This document shows positions 23,478 to 33,833 of a stretch of DNA of 64,000 nt, one piece after another. Origin of the DNA: Ichthyophis bannanicus (Eukaryota; Chordata; Amphibia; Gymnophiona; Ichthyophiidae); assembly GCA_033557465.1 (NCBI GenBank), contig CM066031.1, forward strand, positions 175,305,043 to 175,369,042, in the 5' to 3' direction. Position numbers and translations under genes: made by a program. Every line of letters starts with the position of its first letter. Within the stretch, counting starts at the first letter, position 1. The notes beneath the pieces were generated by a model. It was not told where the DNA came from, ran no database searches, and saw only the letters and a program-made list of their open reading frames with translations.

Positions 23478-23778
23478 TTTTTACATGCAAATTCGGGCCC
23501 GATACTGTGCGGGGAGCCTCTCCCCTCCCACTCTCCACCCATTGACCCCGTCCCTCCGCCCCTCCGGAGCCTTCCTCCGCCCTCCTTTCGCCGTTCCACG
23601 CCTCTATCAGAAATTTGCGGGCCGCACTTGTACGGGGCCCGTTAGTGAGCCGCGTACCTGTGCGGGGGTGACATGCACATGTGCGGGGCGTTTAAACGCG
23701 TTTCTGCGCGTTTCAGTGCTGCGTTGCCGTGCGCTATTTTGCGGGGTGCTATTTTGCGGACTTTAGTAAACATGCCCC

Positions 23779-24417
23779 TTAATTAATCTCAAGTCCTTAA
23801 TGTATGCCTGATGAGGATAAACAGCTGCACCTGAGAGTGAATATGGCACTTTCTTTCCTTTAAAAGGTGTAAGCACCTATAAAGCTACGATTATCCCAGG
23901 GTGAGTGTTGGGGAGGGAGGGTAGGAATGAAGACTTATTAAAAGCTGGCTGCTACACAGTACCCTGTCCTGTGCTTCTAAGGTAATCTGTGACCAATTTC
24001 CAGGGGGAATTCCACAGCCTTTGCTTGATTAGAGGGAGTCTTGGGATCTAAATTTAATCAAAAAGCTCTGTTTTAAATTTAAACTGTAAGCTCTTTGCTG
24101 CTACTAGGCCCTGACTGATTTAACAAATACACTGGGTTCACAGATTAATGAGCTTTAAAATAAAGAATTCCTTTTTACCCCAAGATTTAGAAAATTTTCC
24201 AGAAGTAAATACTTACAGTTGCAGCTCTCTCTCCAGAAGTAGCAGTCCCCTTTTGTAGTCCTTCAACATGACGTGGCTTGGAAGGGCATGGTAGCACATG
24301 CTTCAATGCTACAACCAAGCGCAGCTTTCAGCAGAGCGGTAAGTATCACGCTCCAACTGGCTGAGTTGTGAAGTTTAGGAGTGCCAGGAATGCGTTTTTC
24401 AGCCAGTCCTGAATTTA
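23779..24417 (-). mobile_element. CR1 5' UTR of the minus-strand copy
   Basis: Reverse complement of 24864-25390: ttaatctcaagtccttaatg, the gggtgagtgttggggaggg block (25235-25290 in the other copy) and ccagaagtagcagtcccctttt all have inverse partners. It places the two CR1 copies head to head. Confidence 0.8.
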
Positions 24418-24863
24418 TGACATGCTAAGTCTGATGCATTATTGGACCTGTAGCATCTATTCCAATGGGGAAAAACAGGAACTACGGATATCATACTGCA
24501 TTGCAATGCACATTTAAAACCTGAACTTGCTAGCATTCACACCCCAGGAATTGGGTAACTTGCCAACTCTGAACTGGGTTTGCTGCTGCTGGATCATGCT
24601 TACATACACACCTCCCAGATGGCTGGCTCTGCATGACCTATTACAGGGATGTTACATAAGCCAGTTCCATGAGTGACATGTGAGACCAGTTCAGGATTTC
24701 AGACAATCTTATCCTGATATCTTTTGAGACCTGCAGCACTGAATCCACTTAATAAAACCAGGACCTAAAATAAAGCATATTGCATGACAATACACATTTA
24801 AAAACCACCACTAGCCAAATATATCACTCCTGGAACTGCGGTATGTGGCAACTCTGCTATCTC
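24418..24863 (+). repeat. Direct repeat at the centre of the CR1 pair
   Basis: The block at 24418-24570 (cctgtagcatctattcca..., gcattgcaatgcacatttaaaac..., gtaacttgccaactctg) returns at 24704-24863 with about 287-bp spacing and noticeable divergence. It lies between the inverted 5' UTRs and may represent tandem promoter units of the LINE 5' end. That role is inference. Confidence 0.6.
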
Positions 24864-25499
24864 AGTTAACTACTGAGTCTTGAAGGACTAGAAAAGGGGA
24901 CTGTTACTTCTGGAGAGAGATCTGGAATTGTGAGTATATACTTCTGGGAATTTTTTGAAATGAATCCTTTGTATTAAAACTAATTAATCTGTGAACCCAC
25001 TATATTTTGTTAAATCAGTCAGGGCCTAGTAGCAGTAGTTTAAGTTTAAATTTAAAACACAGAAGAGAACTTTCTGGTTACATTTCATACCCAGCAGAGA
25101 GCTTGTAGTTTAAATTTCATAATAAGTTAGAGCCTAGCAGCAGCAAAGAGCTATCATTCAAATCAAATCAGAATATAGCTTACCTCAGCAGCACAAGACA
25201 GGGTACTGTGTAGCAGCCCTCTTTTAATAAGTGTTATTTCCCTCCCTCCCTCCCCAACACCCACCCACCCCTGGGATAATCGTAGCTTTATAGGTACTTA
25301 CACATCTTAAAAGACAGGAGGTGCTCTCAGGTGAAGCTCGTTACACAAATCAGTCATACACTAAGGACCTGAGATTAATTAAGCTTCAGGTGAACAAGGT
25401 ATATTAAACGTATTAGGTACAGTTTTATTAGTATAAATAACCATAGCAACCCTTAGTAAGTAAAGAACTTAATGATCTAAACACAAACTTAAAACTAAG
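24864..25499 (+). mobile_element. CR1 5' UTR of the plus-strand copy
   Basis: Inverse partner of 23779-24417 and of the sequence flanking T1 (25416-25499 matches 14603-14695 reversed). It contains the uninterrupted target sites for T1 and T2 at about 25381-25416. Confidence 0.8.
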
Positions 25500-26135
25500 A
25501 TGCAGACAGCAGTTCAGCAGCGAGATGGGGGCTTTCCAGTCTTTTGCATTGAGTGTCACATGTATGATTTTCTCCCAGTTGGTGAGAGGTCTTACGTGTG
25601 CACTAGGTGCAAGGAGTTCTTTGCTCTCAGGGAACGAGTCCGTTCTCTAGAGGCTAGAGTAGCAGACTTGGAAAACATAAGAAAGACAGAGAGGTACATA
25701 GATGAGACCTACAGGGATATAGTCCTGAAGTCCCACCTCCAGTCTGGCAGCATCCCTGTTGCCTTGGAGGAGAGAGGTCATGTGACAGGAGAGCATCACC
25801 CTGGTGTGGCAGGAAGTGATCCTGTAACTAGGACCTGTCCTCCAGGTGATGTAAAACCCTCTTGCACTGAGGAAGTTTCTCCAGGGCCATGTGCCCATGA
25901 AGGAAGGTTTAGGACAGCCGTTATAGTTGGTGATTCGATCATTAGGCATGTAGATAGCTGGGTGGCTGGTGGACGTGAGGATCACCTGGTAACATGCCTG
26001 CCTGGTGCGAAGGTAGAGGACCTCACACGCCACCTAGATAAGGTCTTAAATAATGCTGGGGAGGAGTCTGCTGTCTTGGTACATGTCGGTACCAATGACA
26101 TAGACCCCTACTCTATGCCTTCTCTCCACCCATAG
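25500..26135 (+). pseudogene. CR1 ORF1, 3'-truncated
   Basis: The frame opens with ATG at 25500. Residues ~16-42 hold a C-x2-C ... C-x2-C zinc-binding pattern of PHD/treble-clef type, residues ~43-75 a heptad-like helix, and then an acidic/Pro-rich linker. Residues ~140-200 hold an SGNH esterase-like domain with the catalytic-serine block VIVGDSIIRH and the GTND block VHVGTNDI. The latter ends abruptly at 26103, where unrelated sequence adds eleven codons and a stop. CR1 ORF1 normally continues for another ~100 residues, so the protein is cut inside the esterase fold. This copy keeps GTND intact; the minus-strand copy has GNND. Confidence 0.75.
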
Positions 26136-26854
26136 AGCACTTAACGCCATCAATCCCATTAACACATGTTAAAGGGCGCTTTAATGGGCATTAACGGCAC
26201 ATTTGCTCCTTTAGTGCCATTTAGTACCTTTAGTGCCTTTGTTTTGCCCAAAAATGACAATTTTGGCCTTAAACATGCCTAGTGTTCAATTCTGTGTGGA
26301 CAAAGTAACAATGTTAATCAGGCCTCAAATTGCAGGGCTAAAATTATCCAAATGAAATGATCTGGATAACCTTATCCAGCTGTATCAAGTGAAAAGCTTT
26401 TCAGGATAAGTTCTACTGAATATTCGGATTAAGTTATCCAGATAAAGTTACTGTACCTAGATAACTTTACTGTGTGCCATCTCACTGAATACTCAATCCT
26501 TTATGGACTGATGTTCAGCAGAACCTATCGGGCTAAAGTTAACCATGGGGTGGGGGTGCGTATTCAGCAGTAATGGCTAGTGCTCGTAAAGTGGCTAGCT
26601 GTTGCTGCTGGAGACTGACCATGGATATTCAATGCCGGAGCCATATCTACCCACCAGCATCGAATATCTGCGTCAAAAAAATGGACGCTATCCATGTAGC
26701 AGCAATATTGAGCCACTGCTCAGTTAGTTTCCAAAATTAGAATTAGGCCAGCATTTGCCATGCCTTTCTTTAACCACATGTCCTAACCGAGTCATAACTC
26801 ACTGCCCGGTTAGCAAAGGGTGCCACGTCTACTCTGCCCCAGAATACCATATTG
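26136..26854. other. Unassigned; possible DNA-transposon relic
   Basis: Begins with ttaacg / gcgctttaatgggc phrases like the subterminal parts of element C. Then come repeated ttatccagNtaa motifs (26340-26480), which also occur at 27740-27860 on the other side of the CR1 fragment. The two sides may be one element split by the CR1 insertion. Confidence 0.35.
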
Positions 26855-27552
26855 CTAAGCTAATGGGAAAAATGCACCTAGGGAAGAACAACCCAAACTA
26901 TGGTTACACAATGCAAGGTTCCACATTAGGAACCACCACCCAGGAAAAAGATTTAGGCGTCATTGTGGATCCCATGTTAAAACCCTCGGCCCAGTGTGCA
27001 GCGGCGGCCAAGAGAGCAAATAGAATGCTAGGTATGATAAGGAAAGGAATGGAAAATAAAACAAAAGATATTATAATGCCTCTATATCGTTCCATGGTGA
27101 GACCGCACCTTGAATACTGTGTGCAATTCTGGTCGCCGTATCTTAAAAAGGATATAGCGATTTTAGAAAAGGTTCAGAGAAGAGCCACCAAAATGGTAAA
27201 GGGAATGGAAGGATACTCCTATGAAGAAAGGCTAAAAAGGTTAGGGCTCTTTAACCTGGAAAAGAGACGGCTGAGGGGAGATATGATAGAAGTCTATAAA
27301 TTAATGAACGGAGTGGAACGGGTAAACGTCGATCGATTGTTTACCTTATCAGAATATAGAAAGACTAGGGGACATGCAATGAAGCTACAGGGTAAACTAT
27401 TTAAGACTAATAAAAGAAAATATTTTTTCACTCAACGTGTAATCAAACTCTGGAATTTGTTACCGGAGGATGTAGTAAAGGCTGTTAGTGTAGCTGGGTT
27501 TAAAAAAGGTTTGGACAAGTTCCTGGAAGAAAGGTGCATAAACCATTATTAA
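26855..27552 (+). pseudogene. CR1 ORF2 C-terminal end
   Basis: An open frame of about 230 codons covers the end of the reverse transcriptase thumb and the C-terminal region. Recognisable blocks: [12 protein letters not shown], a conserved [50 protein letters not shown] and [20 protein letters not shown], all typical of CR1. The catalytic YADD and endonuclease are upstream and missing. The frame has no internal stop, which suggests a fairly young insertion. It cannot be autonomous. Confidence 0.85.
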
Positions 27553-27726
27553 GAAGGGACCCAGGATATCAATGCTTGAACCAATACAAGCATTGTGGAA
27601 CCTATGTCCCTTGGGGAAACTGCTAGGTACATATGACCTAGATTGGCCACTGTTGGAAACAGAATACTGGGCTTGATGGACCTTGGTCTGACCCAGTATG
27701 GCATATCTTATGTTCTTATGTTCTAA
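26855..27726 (+). mobile_element. CR1 LINE 3' fragment
   Basis: 5'-truncated copy containing only the end of ORF2 and the 3' UTR. It closes with the ttggtctgacccagtatggc phrase and a short ttatgttct tandem, the octamer-type tail of CR1 elements. Confidence 0.85.
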
Positions 27727-28290
27727 TTGCTGGTTTTCAATATACCTGGTTAAAGTGAATTGGATGGATATCTTTATCCAGGCAACCTTGAAACAACTAT
27801 TTAGCATTTAACAAATTATCTTCCACTGGATAGCGCTATCTATTTAAATGATATCAGTGTTACTAGCATACCACTTGTGTCTTTTAACTGGTTAATTTTT
27901 AGCTGGACATTGTATCATCCAGTGAAAAGTTAATTAATCTGCAGGTCTAAAATTTGACAGATCAACATTTGTCAACTTGATTCCCAAAATTAACTAAACA
28001 AATTGTTTTAATATTGGTCCTGTGCGATGTAATATATGCATTCTCCCACATGGACAGGGCCAAGATGTATACTTATGTCATACATAGGCAGTCCCAGGCA
28101 TGCAGTTTAGAGCAAGGGAAAAATGTAAATAGTTGTTCCTATTTTATAAAATATGTGAGTACACAGAGGATACATACATGCATTGACACTTTATTCAGAG
28201 CAGCTATAGTCACCTACTGTAGGTTGCGTAAGAATATGTGCATATTAGTTATCTCACTTTCTTTTATGCCCGGGGAAATTTGGCAATGCA
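27727..28290. other. Unassigned sequence
   Basis: AT-rich, with ttatccag motifs in the first 130 bp and nothing recognisable after that. Confidence 0.4.
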
Positions 28291-28296
28291 CTTTTG

Positions 28297-28363
28297 ATTG
28301 TAAGGCTTAAGGCCGCTGATGAAGGCTAATTTGCCAAAACTTGCCCGAATCAAGCCCTACAAT
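28297..28363 (+). ncRNA. Hammerhead-like motif 2
   Basis: ATTGTAAGGCTT (28297-28308) pairs at 11 of 12 positions with AAGCCCTACAAT (28352-28363). Inside are CTGATGA (28316-28322), a GGC..GCC hairpin, AAAAC in place of GAAAC, and CTTG..CAAG. The three-way junction is clear, but the first core G is an A, so self-cleavage is unlikely. Penelope-type end by analogy. Confidence 0.45.
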
Positions 28364-28837
28364 AAGATTTTTGATTTGTCCCTGGTCTCCTTCCACTTGT
28401 TTCTTTCTGTTCCCAACTACATCTGTAGAAATTCACCTTCAATCTGTTCTTTTTGGTTTATTTTAAAAAAGTCGCATAGGTACCTGCAAACCGTCCAAAC
28501 TCCTCCATGATCTGCATTCATCTGGGTTGCATAAGAAAATGTGCATGTTAGTTAACTCGTGTATTTTATGCCTTGGGAAATTTTACAGAAGGCTTTTCAT
28601 GTATGTAGACTAGAATATATGCATGAAAAGGGCTTCATAAAATTACTCTGTCCATAGAGTGCTGATAAAATTCACAGATAGGGGACTCTCGCACATAAAT
28701 TACAGCACTTTATCATCAACACACATGCTTGCATACACTGCCCACACTCTGCCCAAGCTCTACCATGTGCATGCCCACAGGGAAAATATGTGCCATCAGA
28801 TCTCTAAAGGGAAAAAGGGGACTGTTGTAGTGGTTGA

Positions 28838-28915
28838 TATGGAAGGACAGACTAGATAGACCATGTGGTCTTTTTCTGTCATAATTTTTCTGTTTCCATG
28901 TTTTCTATTTCAATG
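28838..28915 (+). mobile_element. CR1-type 3' tail
   Basis: ggacagactagatagaccatgtggtct followed by tctgtcataattt and a ttttctgtttccatgttttct tail. It resembles the minus-strand tail at 13658-13760. No coding part is left. Confidence 0.5.
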
Positions 28916-29381
28916 GGCATACTTTTATACAGGTCACTATTTTATAAGAGGCAATTAAAATATCTATGTCCATGATTCAGTATTTCAGGGTTGTCCAAAC
29001 ATTTAATAAGAGGAGTCATCACAATGCAATTTTATTCCTCACTCATGGGGGCCAGTGAGCAATTTTTGGGTATAAAGTATGCATTTAAATCATGAGTCCA
29101 CCCATTCTCTATCCAAACTCCTTCCCTGAATATACCTTCTCTGTACAAATGTGTGGCTAATTGTGCAGCATGGACTTTGCATGTGAGCTATAAGCACAAA
29201 CATCCTTTATTAAATTATCTCCCAAATATCCAAAATACTGCTAACCACAAAAAAACAGAGGGACACCCCCACAAAAAGCAAAAGTAAAAAATAGGAGCAG
29301 GGGTAATAAAATAAGGAAAACATATTTTTTTGTGCCCACCATGGCCATGTTTTGACAGATGATGCCTGTGTCATGAGCAAC
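28916..29381. other. Unassigned sequence upstream of the L1 insertion
   Basis: No frame, repeat or RNA recognised. Confidence 0.4.
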
Positions 29382-29623
29382 TATTTATTTAAAGCTTCTT
29401 TTTTTTTTTAAATTCTTTATTTTCGTTTTATAACAACAAAGGAAAAGGAAGACATACAGCTAAAAGACAGATACATAAAGTGTAATACATACACCAAAAT
29501 AAACCCCTGCCACCCCCCTCCCCCCTGCTTCTTCTCTAGAAACTAATCATTCCCGAAGCGGGCGTGTACTTACATTATTGTGTTACAAAACCTAACGGTG
29601 ATCTGAAACATGATGAGTGCACA

Positions 29624-32600
29624 TTATACAGGCATGTTGGAACAATGAGCAGATTGTACATAATCATTAAGCATCTGCCATTTAGACAAGCGAGAGTGAG
29701 TTTGGGCATGGGGAATAGCTCTCCGAGGTGTCTGCTCATATTTACTATATAAGCAGACGAGGTTCCACCATTCATTGACAGTAAGTCGAGAGCTATCCTT
29801 CCAATTCCTCGTGATTAAGCATATGGCTATACCCAGCATGAAGTCAAGGAGAAAGCGACCCTTCTTAGGAAGAGAGGGGACCTCCGCCACAGAGCGGAGT
29901 CCCACGATCTTCCAAGAGAGGGGTTCGTGGAGGTGTAAGATAAATTGAATACGACCCCAGACCCGCCCCCAGTAAACCTGTAGTTGAGGACATTCATAAA
30001 TAACATGAGCGAAGGTTCCCACAGCAGTATGGCAAGACCAACACTGGTCCCCAGCAGTTGTGTTCCATTTGGCTATTTTTTCTGGGGTATAAAAGCATCT
30101 GTGTGCAAAAAAGAAGAGAGTTTGGGTAACAGAGGCAGACCGGGAAACCCGCACTACTTTGCTCCAGAAAACGCTCCATTGCCCAGGGGTTAAAGTGGTT
30201 TGCAGTTCGCGCTCCCAGGCTTGTTGGGCTCTAAAAGTGGCCGGGTCTGTACCCTGACATAGTATTTTATAAAAGTTAGAGGCTACTCCATGTGTACTAC
30301 TAATAGAGTGAACTATCTCTAATAGCCCGTCCTCAGTAGGGGCAGAGGGCGGCATAATTCGGGCACTTTTGAGACAGTGTTGAAGCTGCATCCATTGAAA
30401 GTAGTGTTTCGCTGGTAACGCAAATTCCTTTTGTAAATCAGAAAAGGTTTTCCAACGAGCTGCAGAGAAAAGCTGTTGGGGTGTCCAGATCCCCCTTGAG
30501 TACCAGGGTTTCCATGCTATCGTTCTATTTAGGACTTGAATTCTGAGATTATTCCATAGCGGGAGTCCATCCTGAGGACATACGTTCGGGCCCAGTGATA
30601 GAATGAGAGTGTTAAAGGCCGCGAGAGTATCGACAATCATTGGTGGATGGCGAGTGTCTACTTGATAGGACATACCGGGGAGATGGGTCAACGGAATTGG
30701 GCTACTAAGCTCCTCTTCTATGTCTAGCCAAACTGGTCTGCTGTCTGTTGAGGCATCTAGCCATCGGGCACCTTGCTTGAGTAGGAAGGCTTGATGATAT
30801 CTAAGAAAATCAGGAAATCTGGTACCCCCACTTTCCTTTGCAGACTGTAGTTTTTGTTTAGCTATCCTTGGTGGCTTGCCCTGCCAGAGATAACGGACGA
30901 GAAGGCCCTCAATATCTTTATAAGTATGTAGCGGGAGTAAGCATGGCAACATTTCTAAAATGTAGTTCACTTTGGGGACTATCATCATTTTCACAGTTTC
31001 TAAGCGGCCCCACCATGTAAGAGATAAAGGAGACCAACGATTTGTGAGCTCACGGACTTTGGAGACTACCTCTTTGGCATTAAAACTGATAGTGTCTTCT
31101 AGAGGAGAACAGTAATGGACCCCGAGATACTTCACCATGCGGGATTGCCAAAGGAAGGGAAAGGCCTGCATGTCAGCCTCATGTACCCAGCGGTTCAGTG
31201 GGAATGCTACAGATTTGGTCCAGTTAATTTTATAGCCCGATAATTGTGAGTATCCGTCAATCAGATCCAAGACAGCTGGAACCGAATCGAGGGATACGAA
31301 AAGCATAAGGTCATCTGCATATGCAGAGAGTTTAATCTCCCTATGACTGAAGGGGACACCTCGAATACGTGCGGACTGTCTAATAAGGAGGGCTAGGGGT
31401 TCAAGAGCTAGATCAAAGAGCATTGGTGATAGGGGGCAACCTTGACGCGTGCCTCTTTGGAGATTAAATGGCTGAGACTTGATGGCATTTACACAAATAC
31501 TGGCGACGGGTTGAGTATACATGACTTGGAGATAGCGGAGGAAGCCCTCCCCAAAGCCATACCATCGAAGAACTGCAAATAAGAAGGGCCATTCTAGACG
31601 ATCAAATGCTTTTTCGGCATCCAGGGAAAGACCCACCCATGGATGATCTAGATTGGCAGCACTGGATAGCACATGGCACAAGGTCCGAGCATTGTCAGCA
31701 GTTGATCTGCCGGGTATAAAACCGCATTGGTCGGGGTGAATTAGGGTGGCCATCCTGTCAGATAGCCGGGTGGCCAAGATCGTTGCGAAGATCTTATAAT
31801 CGGCATTAAGTAGGGAGATTGGACGGTAGTTGGTGGGTAGTAACGGGTCTCTGCCTTCTTTCTCAAATACTACCACATTAGCTGCAGGGAAAGATCCCAG
31901 AGAGGATGTATCTACCGCAAGGGCAGTAAAATAGAGTTTTAAATAGGGAGCTAAATCTGCACTGAACGTTCTGTAGAATTCGGTCGGGAGACCATCGGGC
32001 CCTGCGGCACGGCCCGAGGCTGTTCGTTTTAGGGCAGATTGGATCTCTGAAGTAGAGAAGGGTTCATCCATCGCATCCCTATCATCTTCAGAAAGGGTCG
32101 GCCGCTGAATGCCAGACAGCAATCGCTCGAATGTCTCTGACGAGAACTCACATTCAGATTGATATAGGCGGGTATAGAAATCCCGAAAGAGCTCTACAAT
32201 GTCGGAGTCTGTGGTCACTATGCCCCCTCCCTGTGGAGCTCGAAGGGCCGCTACGCATTTGGCTTCTTTTTGACCTTTCAAAGCGTTGGCTAAGAGTCGA
32301 CCGGCTCGGTTATTTTCACGATAATATGTCCCTCGCTGAAGCTCAATACTCTTAGAAGCTGCAGTTGAGAGGATTGAATTATATTGAAAACGGAGACGCT
32401 GTAATCGAATTAATACACATGGATCAGTACGTGAAGTTAGAACTCGTTCGCCCGCTTTTATTTGTTGGTCTAGTATGAGTAGCTGCTGTTTGCGTTGCTT
32501 CCGCAGGCGGATTTGATAGCTAGTGATCGTTGCTCGAATGGCCGCTTTGAAGCCCTCCCACCAAGCCCAATTCGCAGTATCCTGGGGTAGATTAAAATGG

Positions 32601-33415
32601 AAGTAATCCTGTATGGCTGCTCGAATTTCTAACTGGAACTCTGGCTGAGTTAACAGGGCTCTATCAAAGAACCAGGCCCCCGAATTCCCTTGGGGTGCAG
32701 TAGTATGTAGTTGAAAGGAAATGGCAGCATGATCTGAAATATGTTGGGAGTGAATCTTTGCAGTGTCCACCTGAGGAACTAACAGTTTTGATATTAGAAA
32801 GAAGTCTATGCGAGACTGGGATTTATGAGGGGAAGAGAAGAAGGTGAAGTCCAGCTCATTGGGGTGTAGTAACCTCCATAGATCAACTAAAGCAAGATCT
32901 TTGATCAGGGAGGTAAGCGTGGTGTGACTCTTGGGGGGACCACTTGTCCTAGGCGGCTGTTTGTCAATCAGGGGATCAAGGACTAGATTGAAATCCCCCC
33001 CAATTATCAATGAAGTATTAGCAGAGGCCTGCGCAACCTGAGCAATGGTAGCAAAAAAGGCAGGGTCATCCACATTAGGAGCGTAAAGGCATATACATGT
33101 AAATTCAAGGCTACCTATCTTGAGATGAACTCTGGACCATCTACCTGCTGTATCTGAGCTAGACGCAATAATAGTAGCATGCAAAGATTTCCTAACCAGT
33201 ATGGCAACCCCACATTTCTTAGAAACGGCTGGGGAATAGGCGGCCACCATGTAAGGTTTAATATTGAGTTTAAGAGTTTCCTTCGAATTTAAATGCGTTT
33301 CTTGGAGAAAAATTAGGTCCGCAGCTTCCTGGCTTAGGTAGCTTAGGATTTTCTTCCGTTTTATCGGATTATTGATTCCTTTTACGTTCAATGAGAAAAT
33401 CTTACATGGTGCCAT
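29624..33415 (-). CDS. L1-like ORF2: endonuclease + reverse transcriptase
   Basis: 1263 residues, a normal length for L1 ORF2. I take the ATG at 33415; the TTG one codon upstream is only an open-frame edge. Residues ~1-230 are an APE-type endonuclease: SLNVKGI, QETH (catalytic Glu ~39), GGDFN (~140), RIDFF (~202) and the closing SDH (~228). Residues ~465-760 are the reverse transcriptase: NYRPISLLNADYK, GFIPGRST, LDAEKAFD, RGTRQGCPLSP and the catalytic YADD (~700). Near residues 1120-1140 a CWSC-x8-H-x4-C knuckle gives the C-terminal CCHC. The protein nicks target DNA and copies its own RNA in place. No stop or frameshift is visible. Confidence 0.95.
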   Translation of the reverse strand: MAPCKIFSLNVKGINNPIKRKKILSYLSQEAADLIFLQETHLNSKETLKLNIKPYMVAAYSPAVSKKCGVAILVRKSLHATIIASSSDTAGRWSRVHLKIGSLEFTCICLYAPNVDDPAFFATIAQVAQASANTSLIIGGDFNLVLDPLIDKQPPRTSGPPKSHTTLTSLIKDLALVDLWRLLHPNELDFTFFSSPHKSQSRIDFFLISKLLVPQVDTAKIHSQHISDHAAISFQLHTTAPQGNSGAWFFDRALLTQPEFQLEIRAAIQDYFHFNLPQDTANWAWWEGFKAAIRATITSYQIRLRKQRKQQLLILDQQIKAGERVLTSRTDPCVLIRLQRLRFQYNSILSTAASKSIELQRGTYYRENNRAGRLLANALKGQKEAKCVAALRAPQGGGIVTTDSDIVELFRDFYTRLYQSECEFSSETFERLLSGIQRPTLSEDDRDAMDEPFSTSEIQSALKRTASGRAAGPDGLPTEFYRTFSADLAPYLKLYFTALAVDTSSLGSFPAANVVVFEKEGRDPLLPTNYRPISLLNADYKIFATILATRLSDRMATLIHPDQCGFIPGRSTADNARTLCHVLSSAANLDHPWVGLSLDAEKAFDRLEWPFLFAVLRWYGFGEGFLRYLQVMYTQPVASICVNAIKSQPFNLQRGTRQGCPLSPMLFDLALEPLALLIRQSARIRGVPFSHREIKLSAYADDLMLFVSLDSVPAVLDLIDGYSQLSGYKINWTKSVAFPLNRWVHEADMQAFPFLWQSRMVKYLGVHYCSPLEDTISFNAKEVVSKVRELTNRWSPLSLTWWGRLETVKMMIVPKVNYILEMLPCLLPLHTYKDIEGLLVRYLWQGKPPRIAKQKLQSAKESGGTRFPDFLRYHQAFLLKQGARWLDASTDSRPVWLDIEEELSSPIPLTHLPGMSYQVDTRHPPMIVDTLAAFNTLILSLGPNVCPQDGLPLWNNLRIQVLNRTIAWKPWYSRGIWTPQQLFSAARWKTFSDLQKEFALPAKHYFQWMQLQHCLKSARIMPPSAPTEDGLLEIVHSISSTHGVASNFYKILCQGTDPATFRAQQAWERELQTTLTPGQWSVFWSKVVRVSRSASVTQTLFFFAHRCFYTPEKIAKWNTTAGDQCWSCHTAVGTFAHVIYECPQLQVYWGRVWGRIQFILHLHEPLSWKIVGLRSVAEVPSLPKKGRFLLDFMLGIAICLITRNWKDSSRLTVNEWWNLVCLYSKYEQTPRRAIPHAQTHSRLSKWQMLNDYVQSAHCSNMPV

Positions 33416-33833
33416 CAAGCGGTAATAGACATTTTAGGTAAGGGCGCTTGAAAACATACAACATAATCAGAATCTGTGCAACAATGACATAATCACCGAG
33501 TATTCTAGCTAATACACCCCATATTGAAAAATATGTACTAAAGTATCTTAGAGAAGAAGCAAAACCCCCAAAGAATATGGCGACCATATGTCTGCGGGAG
33601 GAGGCCCTAGAGAGGAAGGAAAGACATGAAAAAAGAGAAAAGAAACACCAGAGTCCATAATTAACACTGTCTCTGATACTCATCGAGGCTACTGTGGGTA
33701 GATGGAGTCGGGTCACAGATATCCTCAAAAGTAAGGCAACAAACTGCCCTCGCCAGACTCTTCGCTGGGCTGCGGCAGATCCGATATGGCAGGTACAGCG
33801 GATATAAGAATACTTGCAGGAATATTCTGGGAG
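33416..33833 (-). other. Inter-ORF spacer of the L1-like element
   Basis: 418 bp between the ORF1 stop and the ORF2 ATG. A 108-codon open frame (33402-33728) overlaps the ORF2 start but has no recognisable domain. The spacer is longer than in mammalian L1. How ORF2 translation starts here is not evident. Confidence 0.6.

Larger units (their letters stand above)
19297..23778 (+). mobile_element. TTA-flanked modular element T2 (4.48 kb)
   Basis: The left end CAGGCATGTTTACTAAAG at 19297 (first two bases differ from GG) and the right end TTTAGTAAACATGCCCC at 23762-23778 are flanked by TTA at 19294-19296 and 23779-23781. The CR1 copy at 25.4 kb shows the empty site. It is collinear with T1 over its whole length, with visible small indels. 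Same orientation as T1. No long frame. Confidence 0.85.

Noticed and set aside
33402..33728. 108-codon frame between L1 ORF1 and ORF2 as a third gene
   Set aside because: Overlaps the ORF2 start, has no domain and is not part of the known L1 layout; recorded only as spacer.
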